This document shows positions 17,103 to 25,037 of a DNA stretch of 62,186 nt, in pieces. Numbering within the stretch: the stretch's first letter is position 1; each line of letters begins with the position of its first letter. The stretch is from Sporomusaceae bacterium UBA1887. GTDB taxonomy: Bacteria; Bacillota; Negativicutes; Sporomusales; DSM-15969. The stretch spans positions 1-62,186 of the forward strand of contig DDHB01000003.1 in NCBI GenBank assembly GCA_002337925.1, in the 5' to 3' direction. The position numbers were made by a program, and so were the translations under genes. The notes under the pieces were generated by a model that worked only from the letters and a program-made list of their open reading frames with translations, was not told where the DNA came from and did not search any database.

Positions 17103-17136
17103 GATGGTGCGGCTTCTTGCTAGCCGCACCATCTTA
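17103..17136 (+). terminator. Stem-loop between binding-protein and permease genes
   Basis: GATGGTGCGGC (17103-17113) pairs perfectly with GCCGCACCATC (17123-17133), followed only by TTAATC. The weak T-tract fits partial termination or mRNA stabilisation. Confidence 0.7.
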
Positions 17137-17200
17137 ATCACTAGTACTTAAGCAGGACTGCAAATTTTAGGACAAGTGTGCTTGTAGGAGGAAGTTAAGC

Positions 17201-18073
17201 GTGAATCATTATATAGAGCGCAATATACATTGGATTTTCCCGCTACCGGCTGTTGTCTTTGTTGTATCAATGATGGGATTTCCTGTATTGTACACGCTTT
17301 GGGTAAGCTTGACCGATTGGTCTATGGCCTCTGGCGGAGAAGCGAATTTTGTTGGGTTAAGCAACTATATAGCTTTGTTCAAAGATGAGCGTTTTTATAA
17401 TTCGGTATGGTTAACTGGCTATTTTACTATTTTAGCGGTTGGTGTTGAAACTGTCCTGGGAGTTGCAATTGCGTTAATACTTAACCGGGACTTTAAAGGT
17501 CAAAATATTGCTAAGACAATTCTATTGCTGCCGATGGTAGCAACACCTGTTGCGATCGGCTTGGCCTGGACGTTATTTTATGAACCGACAATCGGGTTAG
17601 GTAATTATGCTCTTAAGCTGTTAGGCTTACCTGCATCCAGCTGGCTTGCTTCAAAAGATAGCGTAATTCCGGCACTGGCAATTGTTGATATATGGGAATG
17701 GACCCCGATGGTAACATTGATTGTTCTTGCCGGCTTGGCTGCCTTGCCGACAGATCCCTTTGAAGCTGCAGAAGTAGATGGAGCTACCCGATGGCAGGTA
17801 CTCCGTTATGTGACACTGCCGCTGTTGCTGCCAACAATCCTGATTGCTGTTATTTTGCGTAGTATTGATGCCTTTAAAACTTTTGACATTATTTATACTA
17901 TGACGGCTGGCGGACCAGGCTTTGCCTCTGAGACGCTAAATATTTACGGATATAACCTGGCCTTCGGCTATTTCCGCTTTGGTGCTGCATCTTCAGTTCT
18001 TGTGGCCCTTTTGGCTCTGGTTCTCGGTTTCAACTTGCTGGTACTATGGACGCGGAAGAAGACAGAACAGTAA
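17201..18073 (+). CDS. ABC sugar transporter permease, MalF/UgpA type
   Basis: 290 residues with six membrane segments. The cytoplasmic EAA loop that docks on the ATPase is visible as EAAEVDGATRWQVLRYVTLP (about residues 188-207). GTG start at 17201 behind AGGAGG. It forms the first half of the membrane channel with the product of the following gene. Gene order binding protein, permease, permease, ATPase is the standard CUT1 layout. Confidence 0.9.
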   Translation: MNHYIERNIHWIFPLPAVVFVVSMMGFPVLYTLWVSLTDWSMASGGEANFVGLSNYIALFKDERFYNSVWLTGYFTILAVGVETVLGVAIALILNRDFKGQNIAKTILLLPMVATPVAIGLAWTLFYEPTIGLGNYALKLLGLPASSWLASKDSVIPALAIVDIWEWTPMVTLIVLAGLAALPTDPFEAAEVDGATRWQVLRYVTLPLLLPTILIAVILRSIDAFKTFDIIYTMTAGGPGFASETLNIYGYNLAFGYFRFGAASSVLVALLALVLGFNLLVLWTRKKTEQ

Positions 18074-18102
18074 TTTTATCGGATTAGCTGAGGTGGTGTA
18101 AG

Positions 18103-18921
18103 ATGAAAAACGAATCGTTATTAAGCAAGATCCTCTGGGGCGGTTTAGTAGTTCTGGTACTTATTCCGTTCTTGTTCCCGTTTTTATGGATATTATCAGC
18201 CTCTTTTAAGACTCAGGCACAAATTGTGGCGATGCCTCCAGTATGGGTATTTACTCCTACGCTGGAAAACTATGCCAGAGTGTTTGTCGAGCAGGATTTT
18301 GGGCGGTTTTTATTAAACAGCTCGATTATAGCAGTCGGATCAACCGTATTATCCCTGGTGATTGGTTTGCCGGCAGCTTATACTATTTCCCGGTACAAAC
18401 AAAATGGGCTGGGAATTTTTATTCTGATAGCGCGACTCATGCCGGGTATTTCGTATTTGATTCCCTGGTATATTCTGTTTTCAAAATTACGCATGATCGA
18501 TTCTTTTGCAACGCTGATTGCCAGCCATATGCTTGTTGGGCTGCCTTTAATCGTTTGGATTATGGTCAATTATTTTGATGGGCTGCCTCATGAACTGGAA
18601 GAAGCGGCACAAGTTGATGGCTGCACGTTGCAAGGGGCGTTTTTCAAAATTGTTCTGCCTTTGTCAGGACCTGGAATCATTACGGCGTCAACTTTATCCT
18701 TCCTTTTCTCCTGGAATAATTTTATGTTCTCCTTAGTGCTTAGTGCTGAGGAAACGAAGACATTACCGATTGCGGTATATAATTTTGTGTCGTATGCAGA
18801 TGTTAGCTGGGGTCCGGTTATGGCCGCGACAATTGTTATTATTGCACCAGCTATTATTTTAACGATGGTATTCCAACGGTATGTTATCAAAGGCTTGACT
18901 ATGGGAGCTGTAAAGGGGTAG
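18103..18921 (+). CDS. ABC sugar transporter permease, MalG/UgpE type
   Basis: 272 residues with six membrane segments and the EAA loop ELEEAAQVDGCTLQGAFFKI (about 165-184). ATG 18103 follows a GAGGTGG ribosome site. It begins 29 bases after the partner permease gene. The stop is followed immediately by an inverted-repeat segment that contains a copy of an interspersed repeat. Confidence 0.9.
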   Translation: MKNESLLSKILWGGLVVLVLIPFLFPFLWILSASFKTQAQIVAMPPVWVFTPTLENYARVFVEQDFGRFLLNSSIIAVGSTVLSLVIGLPAAYTISRYKQNGLGIFILIARLMPGISYLIPWYILFSKLRMIDSFATLIASHMLVGLPLIVWIMVNYFDGLPHELEEAAQVDGCTLQGAFFKIVLPLSGPGIITASTLSFLFSWNNFMFSLVLSAEETKTLPIAVYNFVSYADVSWGPVMAATIVIIAPAIILTMVFQRYVIKGLTMGAVKG

Positions 18922-18972
18922 TACCTTGTCAGCCCTAATCCAGTGAATACTGATTTAGAACTGACAAGGTAC
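18921..18972. repeat. Inverted-repeat segment carrying an interspersed-repeat end
   Basis: GTACCTTGTCAG (18921-18932) and CTGACAAGGTAC (18961-18972) form perfect 12-base arms. Positions 18924-18952 (29 bases) match 38080-38108 exactly in reverse complement. It lies between the second permease gene and the ATPase gene. Confidence 0.75.
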
Positions 18973-19006
18973 TACTGGTAATTTATGAAAAGTGGGGTTT
19001 GAAGTA

Positions 19007-20092
19007 ATGGGACGTGTTGTGTGTGAACACATAGAAAAGAAATTCGGAGATGTCATTGCCGTTAATGATTTTAACGTAGAAATAAACGACAAAGAATTTG
19101 TCGTTATTGTTGGACCTTCAGGATGTGGCAAATCGACATCTTTGCGAATGATTGCCGGACTGGAAAAGCAAACGGGAGGCAATATTTATATTGGGGAAAA
19201 GCTGGTGAGTGACAAGCCTCCTCGGGACCGCAATATTGCCATGGTGTTTCAGAATTATGCGCTCTATCCGCATATGAATGTGTATGACAACATTGCCTTT
19301 GCGCTGAAACTGCGCAATTTACCTAACGATGAAATTGACCGCAAAGTAAAAGAGGCAGCAGAGATCTTGGGAATTACCAGCTATTTACAGCGTAAGCCCA
19401 GGGAGTTGTCTGGTGGCCAACGGCAGCGTGTTGCACTTGGACGGTCGATTGTCCGCGAGCCAGAAGTATTTCTCATGGATGAACCGTTATCAAATTTAGA
19501 TGCAAAGCTTCGCGTGCAAATGCGGGCTGAAATAGCTAAACTACAGGCTAGACTAGGGATTACTACTATTTATGTTACCCATGATCAGGTAGAGGCAATG
19601 ACCATGGCTGACCGCATTATCGTCATGAAAGATGGTGTCATTCAGCAGGTTGCTGATCCACAAACCTTGTATGACCAACCTGCGAATCAGTTTGTAGCCA
19701 GTTTCATTGGCACGCCTCCAATGAATTTTATTGCCTGCAAGCTGCAAAAACAGCAGGATGGATTTCATTTTATTAGTGAATCTGTAGACGTTATTGCTCC
19801 GGCTCAATGGTCTGAAAAGATTGCTGCATATGATGGACAGGAAGTGACCTTAGGCGTGAGACCGGAAAATATGTGTCCGAGCAGCTTGGAAAAAGACCAG
19901 GCATCTGCCATTGTTGACTTAGTGGAAGTATTAGGATCGGAAACGCTGGTTAACGTAAAAATTGGCGCAGATTCGGCAATCATTAAAGCGGCGCCTGACT
20001 ATAAGCCTGCAGTGGGTGAGGCAGTTCAACTTCATTTTGATATGGAGAAGGCACATCTGTTTAATAAGGAAACAGGAGTAGTTATCGTTTAA
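19007..20092 (+). CDS. ABC transporter ATPase, MsmX/UgpC/MalK type
   Basis: 361 residues from ATG 19007; a GTG five codons upstream is less likely because TGGGGT then fits as ribosome site. Walker A is GPSGCGKS (36-43), Q-loop FQNYALYPHMNVYDN, signature LSGGQRQRVALGRS, Walker B VFLMDEPLSNLDAK, switch His in YVTHDQVEAM. A C-terminal TOBE/regulatory domain follows (about 240-361), as in MalK and UgpC. It hydrolyses ATP to drive the upstream permease pair. The operon ends with a strong terminator. Confidence 0.92.
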   Translation: MGRVVCEHIEKKFGDVIAVNDFNVEINDKEFVVIVGPSGCGKSTSLRMIAGLEKQTGGNIYIGEKLVSDKPPRDRNIAMVFQNYALYPHMNVYDNIAFALKLRNLPNDEIDRKVKEAAEILGITSYLQRKPRELSGGQRQRVALGRSIVREPEVFLMDEPLSNLDAKLRVQMRAEIAKLQARLGITTIYVTHDQVEAMTMADRIIVMKDGVIQQVADPQTLYDQPANQFVASFIGTPPMNFIACKLQKQQDGFHFISESVDVIAPAQWSEKIAAYDGQEVTLGVRPENMCPSSLEKDQASAIVDLVEVLGSETLVNVKIGADSAIIKAAPDYKPAVGEAVQLHFDMEKAHLFNKETGVVIV

Positions 20093-20102
20093 GTGGATAG
20101 TA

Positions 20103-20141
20103 ATGCCCATGACTCATTTATGAGTTGTGGGTATCTTTTTT
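20103..20141 (+). terminator. Terminator of the ABC-transporter operon
   Basis: ATGCCCATGACTCA (20103-20116) pairs with TGAGTTGTGGGTAT (20121-20134) through eleven Watson-Crick and three G-U pairs, followed by CTTTTTTT. Confidence 0.85.
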
Positions 20142-20169
20142 TAAAGGGTATTCGTGTCAGCTTAGTAAG

Positions 20170-20209
20170 AAAGAGACCCGCAAGCACCTATATGCAAGCA
20201 GGTCTCTTT
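20170..20209. terminator. Stem-loop, probable terminator for the minus-strand YaaW-like gene
   Basis: AAAGAGACC (20170-20178) pairs with GGTCTCTTT (20201-20209), with additional short pairing inside. Read on the minus strand it lies just after the YaaW-like gene and ends in AT-rich sequence. Confidence 0.65.
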
Positions 20210-20256
20210 GTCTTATCAACTGAAGTTAGCGAGGAAAATAGAAGATACGCGTCGAA

Positions 20257-20955
20257 TTAAAGAGAAGATATATCGCCTTTTGTTTGCAAATGACTCTTCT
20301 GACGAATGTACGCGACTTGAATAACGGTGGGAATGGTCTTACGGTAGGCAGGGCCGGCCAGGCTTGTCAAAAGTATAACTACTCCGGCTACAACGCCGAT
20401 TGGCCCCAGCAGCTCGGCCACAAAACTTCCCATAAGGCTCTCCAATGTGATTATACCTGCTTCTCGTGCAGCGGCTGCTGCAACGAGGCGGGCAACATTC
20501 CAGATAACCAGATAACCGGTGGCCGGCAGGAGATCATAGAACGTTCCGTCGATTAGTGCCTTACTCAAGCGTTCGCCGTCAGCTGCAGATTGCCCCAAGG
20601 CATCATAGAGAGCTGCTTTGTCTTTAGAGGACATTTTGTCCCAGGACTGTTGAAAAATTTCTGCCAGCAGCCGGCTTTCTAAAATTTGTTCACTGTCGTT
20701 CTCCTGCCACTTAACATGAAAACGATTGGCCACATCACGGACAATTTCCAGATAGTGTGCCTGTCCCCATAGACGGCGTCCAATATCGTGGCTGCCATTA
20801 TCCAACATTGTCTTTATAAGCTCTTGTATGGTAGTATCTCGGTACTCGCCATAATTATATCGGATGAGAACATCGATATCTTCCTTGTCAGCACTTTCCA
20901 GTAATTCTAGCAGACTCTGAGTAGATTGTGCCAGTTTTTCATCCACTATTCTCAC
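20257..20955 (-). CDS. YaaW/UPF0174-family protein
   Basis: 232 residues. The C-terminal PAYRKTIPTVIQVAYIRQ matches the conserved end of Escherichia coli YaaW (UPF0174, about 237 residues), and the central helical part with LLAEIFQQSWDKMSSKDK also fits. A hydrophobic stretch near 180-205 may be membrane-associated. The family has no settled function. GTG at 20955 lies close behind AAGGA; a second GTG five-odd codons inside has better spacing. It is divergent from the TVP38-like gene with only 31 bases between starts. Confidence 0.8.
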   Translation of the reverse strand: MRIVDEKLAQSTQSLLELLESADKEDIDVLIRYNYGEYRDTTIQELIKTMLDNGSHDIGRRLWGQAHYLEIVRDVANRFHVKWQENDSEQILESRLLAEIFQQSWDKMSSKDKAALYDALGQSAADGERLSKALIDGTFYDLLPATGYLVIWNVARLVAAAAAREAGIITLESLMGSFVAELLGPIGVVAGVVILLTSLAGPAYRKTIPTVIQVAYIRQKSHLQTKGDISSL

Positions 20956-20986
20956 ATCCTTACCTAATTGTTGAAGGGAGCTTACT

Positions 20987-21664
20987 ATGCGAAGTATAAT
21001 AGCTATTCTTGCTGTGATAGCCTTGGCTGCCGTTGCTTATTTTGTTGAACCTGGTTTTTTTGATAAGTTAATTGAGCTTGCGGCAAGCAGCGATATAAGC
21101 CAGCTATCACTGCATATCAAAAGCTATGGCAATTGGTCAATTGCTGTAAGTATTTTATTAGGGACTATTATTAATGTGTCTGGTTTGCCGACAGTTGTAT
21201 TTTCTGGAGCCAATGGACTTATCTTTGGCTTTTGGCCTGGCGTAGCCTTATCGTGGGTATCGGAGGTGCTAGGTGCAGTCGTAGCTTTTGTATTGGCGAG
21301 ACCGCTGCTCGAAAAGGGAGCCTCCCGGGTAGTGGAACGTCGGCCCGGATGGCAGAAGGCGTATGAGTTTACGGCTAAACGCGGATTCTGGACTGTCTTT
21401 GTTGCCAGACTGCTTCCTTTTTCTCCTTCGGGGCTGATTAATGTGGCTGCGGCGGCAGGAAAGATCTCTTTTCGCGATTATATTGCAGCAACGGCTTTAG
21501 GTAAAATACCTTCCATCATTGCCGAGGTATACTTAGGGCGGGATTTATTGTTTGCTGCAAATCATACAACCCGTATTATACTGTGGATTGCACTGACCGC
21601 TGTACTTTATGGAGGATTTATGTATTACCGGAAGCGCAGCCAGACTTCAGAAGCCAAAGAGTAA
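20987..21664 (+). CDS. TVP38/TMEM64 (DedA-superfamily) membrane protein
   Basis: 225 residues with about five to six membrane segments. The central SNARE-associated/VTT region shows FSGANGLIFGFWPG, FVARLLPFSPSGLINVAAAAG and the Gly/Pro-rich re-entrant pattern of this family (about residues 60-190). Family members are linked to lipid scrambling and membrane homeostasis; the substrate here is unknown. ATG 20987 follows GAAGGGAG. The gene is monocistronic with a terminator after it. Confidence 0.85.
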   Translation: MRSIIAILAVIALAAVAYFVEPGFFDKLIELAASSDISQLSLHIKSYGNWSIAVSILLGTIINVSGLPTVVFSGANGLIFGFWPGVALSWVSEVLGAVVAFVLARPLLEKGASRVVERRPGWQKAYEFTAKRGFWTVFVARLLPFSPSGLINVAAAAGKISFRDYIAATALGKIPSIIAEVYLGRDLLFAANHTTRIILWIALTAVLYGGFMYYRKRSQTSEAKE

Positions 21665-21670
21665 ATAGCT

Positions 21671-21715
21671 AAAAGAAGCAAATCTTCGCATAGGCAAAGA
21701 AATGCTTCTTTTTAT
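21671..21715. terminator. Terminator between convergent TVP38-like and stress-protein genes
   Basis: AAAAGAAGCA (21671-21680) pairs with TGCTTCTTTT (21703-21712). Flanking A and T runs allow use from both directions. Confidence 0.75.
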
Positions 21716-21730
21716 CGCTTCTTTTAGACT

Positions 21731-22201
21731 TTAATCACAAGAATACGGCACAATCGTTACCATGCAGGGAGCGGCATTGACAACGCTGTAGCTGACGCTT
21801 CCTAACAACCCGCCAAGAACGGGATTCATGCCGCGGGAACCCATAATAATCATACGGACTCCTGTGGTCAGACACTGACCCGGTTGATAAGGCTGATCCA
21901 GTGTTGCTTCAAGACAAATTTGTTCTTTGGCATCACCGATTCTTAATTTAATCTCAAATTCTACGCCCGATTCTTCCAGAAGCTTTTTGGCTGGCGCCAC
22001 TGCTTCGTGGAATAATTGTTCCTGATATTCGTGGATCGCGTGATCATTGAAAAACATTTTAGTATGAACTGTACGGAAACTATGCTGAACATTTAATAAA
22101 ACAATTTTTTCTTGCAGCATTTTGGCCCATGTAATTGCCAGTTGAAGTGCTTCCGTTGCATTTTTTGAACCGTCAAAAGGTACTAGAAGGTCTTTTTTCA
22201 T
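21731..22201 (-). CDS. Universal stress protein (UspA family)
   Basis: 156 residues from the ATG at 22201, chosen because GGAGG sits at proper distance; a start ten codons upstream has none. The protein opens KKDLLVPFDGSKNATEAL, the UspA first strand and helix, and contains the ATP-binding signature MGSRGMNPVLGGLLGSVSYSV (around residues 124-144, abbreviated to the G-2x-G-9x-G-S pattern). This pattern marks the ATP-binding class. It is a soluble dimer-forming stress protein; its trigger is not visible in the sequence. Confidence 0.9.
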   Translation of the reverse strand: MKKDLLVPFDGSKNATEALQLAITWAKMLQEKIVLLNVQHSFRTVHTKMFFNDHAIHEYQEQLFHEAVAPAKKLLEESGVEFEIKLRIGDAKEQICLEATLDQPYQPGQCLTTGVRMIIMGSRGMNPVLGGLLGSVSYSVVNAAPCMVTIVPYSCD

Positions 22202-22402
22202 CTTCAATCCTCCAGTAAACTTACTTTTCAATAGTATTCGATAAAAAAATGACAGGCTCCTCTTTGCTTGTTTAATTTTTGCTCAATTCTTTCGGTGATT
22301 GTCCTCTATTGCTTCTTCTGAGGGGTCATGATAACATAGAAAATAATGGAAATTATGTCAATACATAATAAGAAGACAAATTGATGGAGAGGTGTAGCGA
22401 GT

Positions 22403-24055
22403 ATGTCGATCCACCCATTCGCAGGAAAAAAGGCACAAAGGTCTGATTTGGTTAATATACCGCGTCTTGTTAGTGCGTATTATACGAATAAGCCCGACGG
22501 CAGCCTGCCGTCGCAGCAAGTTTCTTTTGGTACTTCCGGGCACCGGGGTAGTTCATTTTTGTATAGTTTCAATGAAGACCATATTTATGCCATTACGCAG
22601 GCTATCTGTTGTTATCGTAAGTTGCAAGGGATAACAGGTCCTCTGTTTATTGGCTTCGATACGCATGCGTTATCTGAGCCTGCTTTTATTTCCGCACTAG
22701 AGGTGCTGGCTGCTAATCAGGTTGAAACACGAATTGCCAAAGATATGAATTATACGCCTACACCGGCAATTTCCCATGCTATTTTAAGCTATAATAAAGG
22801 TCGGAAAAGTGGGCTGGCTGATGGAATTGTCATTACGCCTTCACATAATCCGCCGGATAATGGCGGTATTAAGTACAATCCTCCCAATGGAGGGCCAGCT
22901 GATGCCGGTATTACCAAGTGGATTGCTGAGAAAGCCAATTTGTTTTTACAGCAAGGGAATACCGAGGTCGCCCGTCTGTCTTACGAACGGGCACTAAAAT
23001 CGCCTACTGTTCACGAATATGATTTCATCATGCCTTATGTACATGACCTGAAAAATTGCATTGATATGGATAGTATTAAGGCAGCGGGGCTTAAATTTGG
23101 AGCAGATGCTCTGGGGGGGGCCGGTATTGGTTTTTGGCAGCCGATTGCGGAAGTTTATGGCCTTTCTATTGATGTAATTAATGGATATGCTGATCCGACT
23201 TTTAGCTTTATGAATAGGGATAGTGACGGTAAAATCCGGATGGATTGCTCTTCACCCTATGCGATGGCCGGACTAATTGATTTAAAAGATAAATATGATC
23301 TTGCTTTCGGCAATGACCCCGATTTCGACCGCCATGGAATTGTCACACCCAGCAGCGGTCTGCTCAATCCTAATCATTACCTGTCAGTAGCAATTTGTTA
23401 TTTATTTCAGCAGCGTACGGGATGGCGCAAAGATGCGGCAATCGGTAAAACGATTGTGAGTTCCTCAATGATTGATCGCGTTGCAGGTAGTTTAAATCGG
23501 GAACTGGCTGAGGTGCCAGTTGGGTTTAAGTGGTTTGTAAATGGCCTGGTTGATGGGTCTTTTGGCTTTGGCGGCGAAGAGAGCGCCGGAGCTGCTTTTC
23601 TTAAAAAGGATGGAACGGTTTGGACCACTGATAAAGACGGTATTCAGCTTTGCCTGCTGGCGGCAGAGATCACTGCTAAGACGGGGCGTGATCCTGGCGA
23701 GCACTACCGGAGCTTGACAGACCGTTTTGGGACACCTGTTTATACGCGAATGGATGCTGCGGCTAATGCAAGGCAGAAAGTTGTATTGGCAGCGCTTACC
23801 CCTGAGCAAGTAAAAGCCGATAGGCTAGCAGGTGAGATAATTACAGCAAAGCTGACGAAAGCACCTTATAATGGCGAAGCTATCGGTGGACTGAAAGTGT
23901 GTACACAAAATGGCTGGTTTGCTGCCCGCCCTTCGGGAACGGAAGAAATATATAAAATTTATGCGGAAAGCTTTAAAGATGAAGCGCATCTGCGGCAAAT
24001 TCAGCAGGAAGCACAGGCGATTGTTAGTGAGGCCTTTGCGGCGGCAGGGGCATGA
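22403..24055 (+). CDS. pgm: Phosphoglucomutase, alpha-D-glucose specific
   Basis: 550 residues, the size of Escherichia coli Pgm (546). It interconverts glucose-1-phosphate and glucose-6-phosphate. The active-site phosphoserine is S147 in TPSHNPP, the metal loop is NDPDFDRHG, the sugar loop is GGEESAG and the phosphate-binding loop is ARPSGTEE near the C-terminus. The early FGTSGHRGSS motif is also family-typical. GGAGAGG precedes ATG 22403. Glucose-1-phosphate could feed nucleotide sugars for the glycosyltransferases earlier in the window, though there is no physical link. Confidence 0.95.
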   Translation: MSIHPFAGKKAQRSDLVNIPRLVSAYYTNKPDGSLPSQQVSFGTSGHRGSSFLYSFNEDHIYAITQAICCYRKLQGITGPLFIGFDTHALSEPAFISALEVLAANQVETRIAKDMNYTPTPAISHAILSYNKGRKSGLADGIVITPSHNPPDNGGIKYNPPNGGPADAGITKWIAEKANLFLQQGNTEVARLSYERALKSPTVHEYDFIMPYVHDLKNCIDMDSIKAAGLKFGADALGGAGIGFWQPIAEVYGLSIDVINGYADPTFSFMNRDSDGKIRMDCSSPYAMAGLIDLKDKYDLAFGNDPDFDRHGIVTPSSGLLNPNHYLSVAICYLFQQRTGWRKDAAIGKTIVSSSMIDRVAGSLNRELAEVPVGFKWFVNGLVDGSFGFGGEESAGAAFLKKDGTVWTTDKDGIQLCLLAAEITAKTGRDPGEHYRSLTDRFGTPVYTRMDAAANARQKVVLAALTPEQVKADRLAGEIITAKLTKAPYNGEAIGGLKVCTQNGWFAARPSGTEEIYKIYAESFKDEAHLRQIQQEAQAIVSEAFAAAGA

Positions 24056-24131
24056 AACTAAAAAAACGGACAGGTATCTATAAAAACATTCGCTTTTATG
24101 GTATGGTTATATTACCAGGGAGGGATGTTTA

Positions 24132-24860
24132 ATGGCTGTAGAGCCGATTTTTACTACTGACAAGGATTGTCCGGTATGCAAAAAAACCTTTTCCGCAACT
24201 AAGGCACGTACCCGCTTAACAATGCTTAAGCAAGACAGTGATTACTGCACTTACTATAAAGAAGTGAATCCCAATTTTTATGCAATATGGGTTTGCCCTC
24301 ATTGCGGTTATGCGGCGATGGATACCTATTTTGCTGAGCAAACTGCTGCGGCGGTTGATAAGATACGAACTTTTCTTACTGGCCGTGCGGTTAATGTGAA
24401 TTTCAGCGGACCCCGTACGCGTGAGCAGGCCATTGCTACTTATAAATTAGCAATTTTTTATGCTGAATTAAGCAGCGCCTTAAACAGCCGGCTAGGAGCA
24501 TTGTATCTCAGACTGGCATGGCTTTACCGGGAAGGTGAAGAACAGGAGCCAGAGCAGCTGGCCCTTGATAAAGCCCGTACTTATTATGAACAGGCACTTT
24601 TAAAAGAGCGCCTGCCGATTGGCAATATGAGTCAAATGGCGTTGGAGTATCTAATTGGTGAGCTGCTGCGCCGCACTGGCAAACTAGAAATGGCGTTATC
24701 CTATCTGGGTAAGGTGGTAGGCAATCCATTAGCCAAACTGGAGAACCGGGTACTGCAATTGGCAAAGGCAGCCTGGCATCAAACGAGGGACGCCAAAAAA
24801 CAGCTGGCTGCTGCGGCAAAAGAGAACGGACAGGAACCACAGCAGGCATCTGCCAAGTAA
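24132..24860 (+). CDS. DUF2225 family protein
   Basis: 242 residues. The N-terminal third has two paired-cysteine sets, CPVCKKTFS and CPHCGYAAMDTYF, likely binding one zinc. The remainder is helical with TPR-like features, including KLAIFYAELS and EMALSYLGKVV. This architecture is that of the DUF2225 family, widespread in Firmicutes and of unknown function. AGGGAGG precedes ATG 24132. It stands 76 bases after pgm and ahead of a terminator, so it may be in the same transcript. Confidence 0.85.
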   Translation: MAVEPIFTTDKDCPVCKKTFSATKARTRLTMLKQDSDYCTYYKEVNPNFYAIWVCPHCGYAAMDTYFAEQTAAAVDKIRTFLTGRAVNVNFSGPRTREQAIATYKLAIFYAELSSALNSRLGALYLRLAWLYREGEEQEPEQLALDKARTYYEQALLKERLPIGNMSQMALEYLIGELLRRTGKLEMALSYLGKVVGNPLAKLENRVLQLAKAAWHQTRDAKKQLAAAAKENGQEPQQASAK

Positions 24861-24876
24861 ATATAAGAAATGAGCG

Positions 24877-24912
24877 AAAAGGATGACGGGAAGAACCGTC
24901 ATCCTTTTTTTA
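24877..24912 (+). terminator. Rho-independent terminator after DUF2225 gene
   Basis: AAAAGGATGACGG (24877-24889) pairs perfectly with CCGTCATCCTTTT (24896-24908), followed by further T residues. Confidence 0.9.
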
Positions 24913-24925
24913 ATTGGTGAAAGTG

Positions 24926-24943
24926 TTTCAACGGAACTTGAAA
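24926..24943. promoter_or_regulatory. Inverted repeat upstream of sigma-54 promoter, candidate enhancer site
   Basis: TTTCAA-CGGAAC-TTGAAA is a perfect six-base-arm inverted repeat, about 27 bases before the -24 element. A second palindrome, TGGAATTCTGTTCCA, covers 24953-24967. Either could bind the AtoC-like activator; neither has a clear match upstream of 28387. Confidence 0.4.
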
Positions 24944-24967
24944 GTGGTAAACTGGAATTCTGTTCCA

Positions 24968-24984
24968 TTGGCATAATAGTTGCA
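24968..24984 (+). promoter_or_regulatory. Sigma-54 (-24/-12) promoter of the sensor kinase-regulator operon
   Basis: TTGGCATAATAGTTGCA places GG at 24970-24971 and GC at 24982-24983, with the invariant ten-base gap. It fits TGGCAC-N5-TTGC closely and lies 54 bases before the kinase start. Confidence 0.82.
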
Positions 24985-25037
24985 TGATATTACAATATAG
25001 CTACACGATACGATCTGCGTGAATACGGAGGATAGTT

